NCBI GenBank assembly: GCA_900111435.1
Contig: FOIY01000005.1
Coordinates: forward strand, 210,798-274,797
DNA from: Ruminococcaceae bacterium KH2T8
GTDB lineage: Bacteria > Bacillota > Clostridia > Saccharofermentanales > Saccharofermentanaceae
Reading direction: 5' to 3'
Length of the DNA: 64,000 bases
The notes beneath the pieces were generated by a model that was not told the DNA's origin, did not search any database, and worked only from the letters and a program-made list of their open reading frames with translations. This document shows, piece after piece, positions 44,974 to 53,701 of the stretch. How positions within the stretch are numbered: position 1 is the first letter of the stretch; the number at the start of each line of letters is the position of its first letter. The position numbers and the translations under genes were made by a program.

Positions 44974-47049
44974 ATGGGAAATTATTCCGCAGACAAGATA
45001 CGTAACATCACTTTGCTTGGCCACGCCGGCTCAGGCAAGACTTCTCTTGCAGAAGCAATGCTGTTTTGTACCAATACTATCGACAGACTCGGTAGACCTG
45101 CTGACGGCAATACTGTGATGGATTTCGAGCCTGAAGAGAAGAAGAGACAGATCTCTATCTCAACATCTTTGGCCAGCTGTGACTATAAGGGCAGCAAGAT
45201 CAACATCATTGACACTCCCGGTGATTTCGATTTCCTTGGAGAGGAGATGTCCGGTATAAGGATCGCAGACAGCGGTATAGTACTGATATCCGCAAAAGGC
45301 GGTACATCCGTAGGTTCCGAGAAGGCTATAAGACTTCTTAAGAGTAAGAATGTTCCTTTCCTTTTCTTCGTTAACAGAATGGATGAACCGAATGCGGACT
45401 TCGAAGCTGTTACAGAGCGTATGATGAACAGATACGGACCGAGTGTTATCCCGTTGTCGTTCCCGATCATGGAGAACGGAGAGATGACCGGAATTGTCGA
45501 TGTTATGAATCGTAAGGCATTCTCGGTTGATAAGAAGACCGGTTCGCTTACCGAGTTCCCGCTTCCCGAAGAATACAATCCCCGTATTGATGAGCTTCAG
45601 GAGAAGGTCAACGAGGTAGTAGCAGAGGCTGATGACCAGCTCATGGAGAAGTTTTTCGCAGGCGAGCCTTTCACTGAGGATGAGTTCAGGCACGGCGTAC
45701 ATGCAGGCTTCAGAGAAGGTAAGCTTCATCCCATCTATTGCGGATCTGCTTACATGAACTGGGGTGTTGATTTCCTCCTTAACTGTATCGCAAAGGATAC
45801 ACCGCCGGCAGGAAAGAAGCCCACTCTTCCCGGTACTCATCCCGACGGTACTACAGAGCAGGTTCAGTGCAATGTGGATGATCCCCTTGCAGCTTTCGTA
45901 TTCAAGACGATCGCAGACCCGTTCGTAGGTAAGATCAGTATCATGAAGGTCAATGCGGGCGTTCTCAAGGCCAATTCGACGGTCTATAACGCAACTAAGG
46001 AGAAGGATGAGAGAGTAGGTAACCTCTTCTATCTTCTCGGTAATAAGCAGATCCCGACGGACTGCCTGTCGGCAGGTGAGATCGGTGCTACGAGCAAGCT
46101 CGCTATCACGGAGACAAACGATACGCTCTGTGACAGAAAGAGGATCCTCGAGATGCCGAAGATCAACTTTCCCACACCTTGCCTCAGCAAGAGCATCAAG
46201 CCTAAGACAAAGGGTGATGAGGATAAGATCATCGCAGGTCTTCAGAAGCTTCAGGAAGAGGATCGCTGCTTCACTATAACGAATAATCCCGAGACAAAGC
46301 AGATGGTAATCTCAGGTCTTGGCGAGATGCAGCTCAAGGTTCTCGTAAGTAAGCTCAAGGAGAAGTTCAAGGTAGATGCCGAGCTCGGTGAGCCCAAGGT
46401 TCCTTACAGAGAAGCTATCCGTAAGAAGGTAAAGGTTCAGGGTAAGCACAAGAAGCAGTCCGGCGGTCACGGTCAGTACGGTGACGTATGGATCGAGTTT
46501 GAACCCAATCCCGAGTCAGAAGAGCTCGTATTCGACGAGAAGGTATTCGGTGGTGCAGTCCCCAAGAATTTCTTCCCTGCAGTCGAGAAGGGACTTCAGG
46601 AGTCGGTCAAGAAGGGTATCCTCGCAGGCTATCCCGTAGTTAACCTCAAGGCAACTCTCGTAGACGGTTCTTACCACGATGTAGACTCGTCGGAAATGGC
46701 ATTCAAGATCGCGGCTAACCTCGCTTTCAAGAACGGTATGGAGCAGGCAAGTCCGATCCTCCTCGAACCCATAAGCTCAGTAGAGGTTCATATCCCCGAA
46801 GAGAAGCAGGGTGATATCATGGGTGACATGAATAAGAGAAGAGGTCGCATCATGGGTATCGATACCGATGAGGACGGATCGGTCGTAGCAGCGGAAGTTC
46901 CTACGGCAGAGATGGCAGACTATGCTACAGATCTCAAGTCCATGACGCAGGGCAGAGGATGGTTCGCACTCTCACATGCAAGATACGAGCCCGCACCTCA
47001 GGAGGTAGCCGATAAGGTTATCGAAGCCAGCAAGGCAGATGAAGAGTAA
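44974..47049 (+). CDS. Elongation factor G-like translational GTPase (non-canonical)
   Basis: The 691-residue protein has the EF-G domain order. The GTPase motifs are GHAGSGKTSL (16-25), DTPGDFDF, and NRMDE in place of NKxD; domains II-V follow, with the domain IV block SGGHGQYGDVWIEFEP. The switch I region, usually ERGITI, reads KKRQISIS, as in the EF-G-like second paralogues of many clostridia. It may therefore work in recycling or stress rather than as the housekeeping EF-G; no rps12/rps7/tuf genes are nearby. ATG 44974 has AAAGGAGG ahead, and the long upstream open frame is not used. Confidence 0.88.
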   Translation: MGNYSADKIRNITLLGHAGSGKTSLAEAMLFCTNTIDRLGRPADGNTVMDFEPEEKKRQISISTSLASCDYKGSKINIIDTPGDFDFLGEEMSGIRIADSGIVLISAKGGTSVGSEKAIRLLKSKNVPFLFFVNRMDEPNADFEAVTERMMNRYGPSVIPLSFPIMENGEMTGIVDVMNRKAFSVDKKTGSLTEFPLPEEYNPRIDELQEKVNEVVAEADDQLMEKFFAGEPFTEDEFRHGVHAGFREGKLHPIYCGSAYMNWGVDFLLNCIAKDTPPAGKKPTLPGTHPDGTTEQVQCNVDDPLAAFVFKTIADPFVGKISIMKVNAGVLKANSTVYNATKEKDERVGNLFYLLGNKQIPTDCLSAGEIGATSKLAITETNDTLCDRKRILEMPKINFPTPCLSKSIKPKTKGDEDKIIAGLQKLQEEDRCFTITNNPETKQMVISGLGEMQLKVLVSKLKEKFKVDAELGEPKVPYREAIRKKVKVQGKHKKQSGGHGQYGDVWIEFEPNPESEELVFDEKVFGGAVPKNFFPAVEKGLQESVKKGILAGYPVVNLKATLVDGSYHDVDSSEMAFKIAANLAFKNGMEQASPILLEPISSVEVHIPEEKQGDIMGDMNKRRGRIMGIDTDEDGSVVAAEVPTAEMADYATDLKSMTQGRGWFALSHARYEPAPQEVADKVIEASKADEE

Positions 47050-47080
47050 ATAATCGAAAAGACATATTATACTCCTAAAG

Positions 47081-47118
47081 ACAATACTCCGATCTGTGAG
47101 AACAGGTCGGAGTATTGT
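47081..47118. terminator. Inverted repeat between convergent genes
   Basis: ACAATACTCCGA and TCGGAGTATTGT form a perfect 12-bp stem, with CTG/CAG pairing further inside the loop. It lies between the EF-G-like gene and the convergent membrane-protein gene. T-runs on either side are weak. Confidence 0.7.
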
Positions 47119-47152
47119 TGTGTGTATTTATTCAGTTTTTAGTTGAAGGTTA

Positions 47153-49345
47153 TCAGTAGATCTTATAGACGATCGTACCGCCGTCATTCGGGAAGTACGC
47201 GACCTGCTGAAGGTTCTGTGAGAAGAATTCGGAATTATAGGAGACGCCTTCGGGGTAATTGAAGTTATTGAACTCGGGATCGTCGATCAGATATCTGATG
47301 CCTCTTTCCTGACAATATCTCCTGAATTCATCTATATCGTTACCGCATCCCGAGATGAGCCAGTAATAGATCTTCTCACGTGTATATGTGTCGTGGCCTG
47401 CAGACCATGCATAATAAGCATGACCATAGTAGGCGGGCCTTCCTGCGAGGAAGAAACGGTTCATGGACCACTGGGGAGTCAGGAAGACATCATCGGGGGA
47501 TGTGTTCTCCATTATCCATTCGGTAAGCTCGGAGTCTGTCCTTACGATAACGCAGTTCCTGTTCAGATTGATGTAAGTAGCCCATTCGCTGACGCCGGTA
47601 GCCGTAAGAGGAGCAATGAGAGCGACGGCCAGGATGATGCTCACGATCTGTAGTGCGATCTTGACGCCCTTAGTGACTTTCCATTTGTTGTCTTCGTTGC
47701 TCGCCAGAGGATCCTTGACCTTAACTGGGAGCCAGAAGAGCTCAGACAATGCACCAGCTACGAATATATCGGCGAGGATCAGTGATATCTGGATGAACTT
47801 ATGATTTGCGAGCATCTCGAGTGACACCTTGTACATGAAAGCGAATATTCCGGGAGCCATTCCGGCAAGGAGTATGAGTGTTCTGTAGAGAGGCTTTCTG
47901 CGGATGATGTCTCTTATCAGGATGATGACCGCAAAGAGGATCGCGATGATAAGCGTTAATCCGGTAACGTTATAAAGGTAGCTGATAACGCCGCCTGCAG
48001 TCTTATCTTCTAGGACAAATCCGGGAGCATATTCGAACTTTACGACGTTGCCTGCGCTTCCGGAGAAGCATCTTGTCTGGATAAACGAAGAAATGACAGA
48101 TACTGCAGCTATGCACGCATATACGAGCCTGCTCTCGCTGAATATTGCCATTATGAGCAGTACGAGGAGTGCGGTGATCAGAGCAGAGCCGTGGAAGAAC
48201 GGCATGAGAGCCACAAGGATAGATGAAAGGACCATGAGCCCCAGAGGATGAAGCGGGTCATCCTTTCGCCAGAGCCATGCTTCACGAGAATAGATGAAAG
48301 CATTGATCTTCTCCTTGGCATCTGCGGCCTTTATGAGACTGATACCCATCCTTCTTACGAAGGGTGTCATCAGGAGCATCAGGATGAGTACGCATGAGAT
48401 ACCGAGCATCAGGTGACGCTGGTTGGGATAGACGTTGATAGCCCAGATGCCCCAATCGTCGTAAGGTGTTACCTTATACCAGGTCGAGCTGTGAAGGATG
48501 CTTTCAGCGATAGCTTTCGCGGGGATACCGAGTTCCTTGAGCTCCTTTATGTGTACGAATACGTTCATGGAACTTCTGAAGAGTACGAGGACGGGTGCGA
48601 TGGCAAATCCGGATCTTCTCCTGAAATAGAGGACCGTGATGAGTCCCAAAAGATCGAAAGCACATACCATCGTGATAATGCTCGGAAGATTGATCGCCCA
48701 GTCGATCGGGAGGCCTAAATATTCGAGCGTACCGCAGAGGTAATAGAAGAAGAAATGGTATTGGATACCGTCGCCCGAGAAGTGCATATACTGAGTCGGG
48801 AAATTAAATCCGACACCGAATGAAGATACCATCGCTGTGTGCGGAGAAAGGTCCGAGAAAGTGGAATAGCCGGCATAGAGCTCGTTGCCCGTGATCCTGT
48901 ATGTGTAGAACATGAGGAAAGCGGATATGACCGTAAATACGACCGTGCAGATGCCGTAATAGATAACGTTTCCAACGGAGTTATTATACTGGGGGATTGC
49001 CGAATTCGAAGGATCCTTGGGATCGCGCTTCAGGCAGATCGAGATATTGGTCGCGATGAGAACTGCAAATACCGCGAAAGTAATAAGTATCGAAAGCCTT
49101 CTGCAAAGGTCAGTCTTATGGATCGGATAGGAGAGGCCGAGTGTCAGGTAATAGCTGAAAGCGGTAACGCAGATCATGCCGATGATGAATCCGGCGGGAA
49201 CGGTGAACATGACGGAAGGGATCTTCGCGACGATCTTCTTTGAAGGCGAGCATGCAACGAAGAGTCTCCTTACATCGGGAATGCATAAAGATATGAGTGA
49301 GATGCCGTAAACGAGGCATAAGATCAAATATAAAAATGCAAGCAT
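47153..49345 (-). CDS. Large multi-pass membrane protein, GT-C-like
   Basis: The 730-residue protein has about 14 hydrophobic segments and a short soluble C-terminus of about 120 residues. The outside loop FSDLSPHTAMVSSFG and the following FPTQYMHFSGDGIQYHFFFYY resemble first-loop features of GT-C-fold sugar transferases and related DUF2298/PMT-like proteins, so surface glycan work is possible. I cannot assign a family with confidence. ATG 49345 is chosen because GGAGA sits six bases ahead; a longer frame begins at 49384. It is divergent from ddl and stands alone. Confidence 0.6.
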   Translation of the reverse strand: MLAFLYLILCLVYGISLISLCIPDVRRLFVACSPSKKIVAKIPSVMFTVPAGFIIGMICVTAFSYYLTLGLSYPIHKTDLCRRLSILITFAVFAVLIATNISICLKRDPKDPSNSAIPQYNNSVGNVIYYGICTVVFTVISAFLMFYTYRITGNELYAGYSTFSDLSPHTAMVSSFGVGFNFPTQYMHFSGDGIQYHFFFYYLCGTLEYLGLPIDWAINLPSIITMVCAFDLLGLITVLYFRRRSGFAIAPVLVLFRSSMNVFVHIKELKELGIPAKAIAESILHSSTWYKVTPYDDWGIWAINVYPNQRHLMLGISCVLILMLLMTPFVRRMGISLIKAADAKEKINAFIYSREAWLWRKDDPLHPLGLMVLSSILVALMPFFHGSALITALLVLLIMAIFSESRLVYACIAAVSVISSFIQTRCFSGSAGNVVKFEYAPGFVLEDKTAGGVISYLYNVTGLTLIIAILFAVIILIRDIIRRKPLYRTLILLAGMAPGIFAFMYKVSLEMLANHKFIQISLILADIFVAGALSELFWLPVKVKDPLASNEDNKWKVTKGVKIALQIVSIILAVALIAPLTATGVSEWATYINLNRNCVIVRTDSELTEWIMENTSPDDVFLTPQWSMNRFFLAGRPAYYGHAYYAWSAGHDTYTREKIYYWLISGCGNDIDEFRRYCQERGIRYLIDDPEFNNFNYPEGVSYNSEFFSQNLQQVAYFPNDGGTIVYKIY

Positions 49346-49468
49346 ATATCTCTCCAAACTTATTTCTTTTATTAAGTATATCAATATATGCGCAGGTGAA
49401 ATTTTACAGCTGTCTTACGATTTGCGGGCAAAAATACGAGGTAACACAAATGTAATGATATCAAGGGC

Positions 49469-49495
49469 TTGAGGGTAATATTCGATTGCTATAAT
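49469..49495 (+). promoter_or_regulatory. Extended -10 promoter of ddl
   Basis: TGCTATAAT (49487-49495) is a perfect extended -10, with TTGAGG at 49469-49474 as a weak -35 at 15 bases. It lies 28 bases ahead of the start. Confidence 0.6.
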
Positions 49496-49522
49496 CGACT
49501 TGCGACAACAAGGAGGGATCAT

Positions 49523-50569
49523 ATGAAAATAGTAGTTCTTGGCGGCGGATTAAGCCCTGAAAGAGACGTATCTTTAAGCTCTGCGAGCCTCATCGCGAAT
49601 GCACTTTTGCGCAAGGGTCACAGGGTCGCACTTGTTGATCTTTATGACGGTATCGAAGATGAAAAAGTCGATATCGATCTCCTTTTTCGTGAAGGAACGG
49701 AGGATGAATTCAGTTACGAAGTTCCCGAGAGCGAACCCGATCTCGAGAAGATAATCGCCGATCACGGCGGAAGAAGAGAGTGGGTAGGTCCCCGCGTTAT
49801 CGAGATCTGTAAGAGTGCGGATTCCGTATTCCTCGGACTTCACGGCTCTCACGGTGAGAACGGACAGGTTCAGGCCGTGCTCGATGCATCCGGTATCAAG
49901 TATACGGGCTGCAATTACCTCGGCTGTGCCATCGCCATGGATAAGGATCTCTCCAAGGCTCTTATCGCAGGTGCAGGTTACAGGACCGCAAAGTGGATGA
50001 CCAGACCTTATGACAAGATAACGGTCGAGAAGGTAATGGAAGAGATCGGCGTTCCCTGCGTAGTTAAGCCCATCGGCTGCGGAAGCTCATGCGGTGTATC
50101 CGTAGTAAAGAAAGTTGAAGATCTTCAGAAGGCACTGGACTATGCGGCTTCCTTTAAGCAGCTTATCCTCGTAGAGGCATTTATCACAGGCCGCGAGATC
50201 ACTATCGGTGTCCTTGACGGCGAAGCTCTTCCCATCATCGAGATCAGACCTCACGAAGGTTTCTACGACTACAAGAATAAGTATCAGGCGGGTCTTACGG
50301 ACCACCTTTGCCCCGCTCCCATTGACGAGGAGCATACTAAGAGAGCTCAAAAGCTCGCAGAGAAGTTCTTTACGATCCTCAGGATGGATTCCTACGGAAG
50401 GATCGATATGTTCTTCGATGAAAAGCTCGATGACTTCTGGTTCATCGAAGCTAATAATCTCCCGGGTATGACCAACACGAGCCTCGTACCCGAAGCGGCT
50501 TCGGCAGCCGGTATCAAGTACGACGACTTAGTCGAGAGGATCGCACTTTCCGCAAGGAGCGGAGAGTGA
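49523..50569 (+). CDS. ddl: D-alanine--D-alanine ligase
   Basis: Ddl joins two D-Ala for peptidoglycan precursors. The 348-residue ATP-grasp protein shows LGGGLSPERDVSLSS, FLGLHGSHGENGQVQAVLD, the ATP-binding VVKPIGCGSSCGVSVVKK and the metal-binding RIDMFF...FWFIEANNLPGMTNTS. The loop that in E. coli Ddl carries Tyr216 (TQYFCPA) reads TDHLCPA, so that position is His. The enzyme may still make D-Ala-D-Ala; specificity should be tested rather than assumed. ATG 49523 follows AAGGAGG. Its stop overlaps the next start (TGATG). Confidence 0.92.
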   Translation: MKIVVLGGGLSPERDVSLSSASLIANALLRKGHRVALVDLYDGIEDEKVDIDLLFREGTEDEFSYEVPESEPDLEKIIADHGGRREWVGPRVIEICKSADSVFLGLHGSHGENGQVQAVLDASGIKYTGCNYLGCAIAMDKDLSKALIAGAGYRTAKWMTRPYDKITVEKVMEEIGVPCVVKPIGCGSSCGVSVVKKVEDLQKALDYAASFKQLILVEAFITGREITIGVLDGEALPIIEIRPHEGFYDYKNKYQAGLTDHLCPAPIDEEHTKRAQKLAEKFFTILRMDSYGRIDMFFDEKLDDFWFIEANNLPGMTNTSLVPEAASAAGIKYDDLVERIALSARSGE

Positions 50570-51813
50570 TGGGAGAAGAAAAGACCTCGAAAGTAATCAT
50601 TGTCGGCGCAGGAGCCGCAGGTCTTTTTGCAGGGTGCTTCCTTAAGAAGGAGGGCATTCCTTTCGTGATACTCGAAAGAGGTGATAAGCCCGGTAGGAAA
50701 CTGCTCCTTACGGGTCACGGCAGATGTAATATCACGAACAACAAGTCCCCGAAGATCTTAAAGGAAGGCTATCATGAAGCGGGAAGCTATATCTATTCCG
50801 CGATAAAGTCTTTCGCGCCAGAGGATGCCATGAAGTTCATCCGCGATGAGCTCGGCGTGGAACTTAAGGAAGAAGACAATAACAGGATCTTCCCCGTAAG
50901 CGACAGCGCAGAGACTATCCGTTCCGCTCTTGTCGATCATATCGGCAGGGAGAATATCATTACGGGATTTTGCTGTGTCAGCGTAGATAAGAATGACGAT
51001 CTTTACACCGTCATCTCCGATAAGGGAGAGCGTATATCGGCCCCTAAGGTGATCCTCGCATGCGGCGGAAGATCGTTCCCCGAGACAGGTTCGGACGGAC
51101 TCGGTTATAAGGTCGCAAGCGGAATGGGTCATACCGTTACGCCTCTGATCCCGGCTCTTACTTCGGTGGATGTATGCGCAGATGACAGAGAGTTCACTTC
51201 GGCCGTGAGCGGTGTCAGCGTCAATGCAGGCGCGAGCCTTTACTGCGATACGAAGAAGAAGGCATCCGGAATGGGCAGCGTTCTCTTTACACATAAGGGT
51301 ATCTCGGGTCCTGTTATCCAGGAATTAAGCCGTGAGATCCCGAGGAATATCTCATCGTCCGACGGATGGATCGAACTGGATTTCACTCCTCACAGGACAG
51401 ATGCCGAGCTCGACAGGGAACTCCTCGAAGAGATCAACAGCCATCCCGATTCAAAGATCACGACGCTCGCTTCCAAGTATGTGCCGTCATCGGTTGCCGA
51501 TAAGCTCGGCGAAAGAGCCGGAGTTACGGACCTTAGAGCGGGTATGGTGACACGTGACGGAAGGCGCGAACTCCTGAAGGGCCTTAAGCATCTGGAACTT
51601 CATATAGACAATCCGCCTGCATATGAGACCGCATACGTTACGAGAGGCGGCGTAGCCTTGAAAGAGATCAAGCGCGAGAGCATGGAGTCTAAGATCATGC
51701 CCGGCGTATACGTCATAGGTGAGATGCTCGACATCGACGGAGTCTCGGGAGGCTATAATCTGCAGGCTTGCATGAGTGAAGCTTTTATTGCAGTGCGCGA
51801 TATTATGGGGTAA
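50569..51813 (+). CDS. FAD-dependent oxidoreductase of the BaiN/YhiN (HI0933) family
   Basis: The 414-residue flavoprotein has VIIVGAGAAGLFAGCFLKKE for FAD binding, the family signature GRKLLLTGHGRCNITNN, and a C-terminal GGVALKEI...GVYVIGEMLDIDGVSGGYNLQ. Family members are often annotated as aminoacetone oxidase or BaiN; the physiological substrate is generally not established. It is coupled to ddl by the TGATG overlap. A GTG at 50566 is an alternative start just before the ATG. Confidence 0.88.
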   Translation: MGEEKTSKVIIVGAGAAGLFAGCFLKKEGIPFVILERGDKPGRKLLLTGHGRCNITNNKSPKILKEGYHEAGSYIYSAIKSFAPEDAMKFIRDELGVELKEEDNNRIFPVSDSAETIRSALVDHIGRENIITGFCCVSVDKNDDLYTVISDKGERISAPKVILACGGRSFPETGSDGLGYKVASGMGHTVTPLIPALTSVDVCADDREFTSAVSGVSVNAGASLYCDTKKKASGMGSVLFTHKGISGPVIQELSREIPRNISSSDGWIELDFTPHRTDAELDRELLEEINSHPDSKITTLASKYVPSSVADKLGERAGVTDLRAGMVTRDGRRELLKGLKHLELHIDNPPAYETAYVTRGGVALKEIKRESMESKIMPGVYVIGEMLDIDGVSGGYNLQACMSEAFIAVRDIMG

Positions 51814-51828
51814 AATATCTCCGTTTAT

Positions 51829-51834
51829 TATAAT
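51829..51834 (+). promoter_or_regulatory. Possible -10 ahead of the dCMP deaminase gene
   Basis: TATAAT lies 20 bases before the start at 51854, close for a full leader but with GGCGGAGGG as ribosome site between. Confidence 0.35.
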
Positions 51835-51853
51835 TAAAGGCGGAGGGTGACAG

Positions 51854-52339
51854 ATGGCAGGTAAAAGAGACGATTATATCACCTGGGACGAGTATTTCAT
51901 GGGCGTTGCCAAGCTTTCCGCATTAAGGAGCAAGGATCCCAATACACAGGTCGGCGCCTGCATCGTAAACGATGAGAACCGCATCATGACCGTCGGTTAT
52001 AACGGACTTCCCAGAGGCTGCTCCGATGACGATTTTCCCTGGGAGAGAGAGGGAAATCCCTACGATACGAAATATGCATATGTCTGCCACGCGGAGCTCA
52101 ATGCTATCCTGAGCTGCGGTACGGCGGATCTTCGAAATAACAGAGTCTATGTTACGCTGTTCCCCTGTGAAGGCTGCACCAAGGCACTTATCCAGAAGGG
52201 CATCAAAGAGATAATCTACGACAGCGATAAATATCACGATACCGAGGAAGCTGCAGCAGCCAGAAGGATGCTCGATGCTGCCGGTGTTAAATATACCCAA
52301 TACAAGGCAACTAAACGAAAGATCGATATAGACGTCTGA
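51854..52339 (+). CDS. Deoxycytidylate (dCMP) deaminase, ComEB type
   Basis: The enzyme converts dCMP to dUMP for thymidylate synthesis. The 161-residue protein has the zinc-binding HAE in VCHAELNAILSCG and PCEGC in LFPCEGCTKALIQKG, and the early SKDPNTQVGACIVND block. The length and motifs fit dCMP deaminase; in Bacillus the homologue is comEB, but no competence genes are near. paaK follows after 25 bases. Confidence 0.93.
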   Translation: MAGKRDDYITWDEYFMGVAKLSALRSKDPNTQVGACIVNDENRIMTVGYNGLPRGCSDDDFPWEREGNPYDTKYAYVCHAELNAILSCGTADLRNNRVYVTLFPCEGCTKALIQKGIKEIIYDSDKYHDTEEAAAARRMLDAAGVKYTQYKATKRKIDIDV

Positions 52340-52364
52340 TCCTTTCGCGAGAGGAGATTAAGAA

Positions 52365-53687
52365 ATGGCAGAGTTAGAGACATTCATCTGGGATGAAGAA
52401 CACGAATGTATGGGAGAAGACGAGCGAAGAGAACTCGTCGGCAAGAGACTCGTAAACTGTGTTAAGCGCACATATGAGAATGCTCCTTATTACAAGAAGA
52501 AACTCGACAGAGCAGGCATATCGCCTGACGATATCAAGGGTATCGACGATATAACGAAGCTTCCCTTTACGGACAAGCTCGACTTCCGCGATAATTATCC
52601 TTTCGGAACTTTGGCAGTACCCAGAGATCAGCTCGTAAGATTTCACGCATCTTCCGGTACGACCGGTAAGATGAAGGTAGTAGGTTATACGGCTAATGAC
52701 GTTGAGCTCTGGTCGGATGCTCTCTGCAGATCCTTCGCTATGGGCGGCATGAAGAAGGGTGATCTTGTTCATATCGCATACGGCTACGGACTCTTCACAG
52801 GCGGTCTCGGACCCCACTTCGCATGTCAGAAGTTCGGCTCAGTTGCCATTCCCGTATCAGGCGGTAATACTGCAAGACAGATCCAGATCCTTACGGAGTG
52901 GAAGCCCGAAGTCATCTGCTGTACTCCCACATACATGCTCCATATCATCGACACTATCGAGAAGAATAATGTCGATAAGAGCCAGCTCAACTTAAGGAGC
53001 GGATTCTTCGGTGCGGAAGCATGGACCAGCGAGATGAAGGATCAGATCGAGACGAGGATCGGTCTTAAAGCATTTGATATCTATGGTCTTACCGAGATCG
53101 TTGGCCCCGGCGTAGGATGCTCCTGCCAGGCATGCGTTGATCAGATCCATATCCAGTCAGACCTCTTCTGGCCTGAGATCGTAGATCCCGAGACAGGCGA
53201 TCCTCTTCCCGAGGGTGAGCTTGGTGAACTCGTTTTCTCATCTGTCATGAAGGAAGGCGTTCCCATGATCAGATACAACACACATGACCTTGCACGTATC
53301 CACTACGGTAAGTGTGCATGCGGCAGAACTACTCCGAGGATCGATAAGATCACGGGTCGTGCAGACGATATGCTTATCATCAGGGGCGTTAACGTATTCC
53401 CGACTCAGATCGAGGCAGCAGTCATGAAGTATAAGGAAGTCCTTCCTCACTACATGATCTATGTTGACCGTATCAACAACCTTGACGTTATCACGGTTAA
53501 GATCGAGCTCAATCCCGGATCCTTCCCCGATACGATGAAGGGTCTTGAGAAGCTCACAAAGTCCATCGAGGGCGATATCGCATCCATCACGGGTATCCAC
53601 GCGAAGGTCCAGCTCGTAGAGCCCAGATCACTTCCCAGATCCGAAGGTAAGATGGTTCGCGTTATCGATTCCAGATTCAAGAAGTGA
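52365..53687 (+). CDS. Phenylacetate--CoA ligase (PaaK-type adenylate-forming enzyme)
   Basis: The 440-residue protein has the adenylate-forming P-loop FHASSGTTGKMKVVGY, YGLTEIVGPGVGCSC and the C-terminal MLIIRGVNVFPTQIE typical of PaaK. It would join CoA to phenylacetate or another aryl acid. In anaerobes without a paa ring-oxidation pathway, such ligases are often linked to aromatic amino-acid by-products. No partner indolepyruvate oxidoreductase is next to it here. AGAGGAG lies ahead of the ATG. Confidence 0.9.
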   Translation: MAELETFIWDEEHECMGEDERRELVGKRLVNCVKRTYENAPYYKKKLDRAGISPDDIKGIDDITKLPFTDKLDFRDNYPFGTLAVPRDQLVRFHASSGTTGKMKVVGYTANDVELWSDALCRSFAMGGMKKGDLVHIAYGYGLFTGGLGPHFACQKFGSVAIPVSGGNTARQIQILTEWKPEVICCTPTYMLHIIDTIEKNNVDKSQLNLRSGFFGAEAWTSEMKDQIETRIGLKAFDIYGLTEIVGPGVGCSCQACVDQIHIQSDLFWPEIVDPETGDPLPEGELGELVFSSVMKEGVPMIRYNTHDLARIHYGKCACGRTTPRIDKITGRADDMLIIRGVNVFPTQIEAAVMKYKEVLPHYMIYVDRINNLDVITVKIELNPGSFPDTMKGLEKLTKSIEGDIASITGIHAKVQLVEPRSLPRSEGKMVRVIDSRFKK

Positions 53688-53701
53688 TCACTGCCTGATC
53701 T

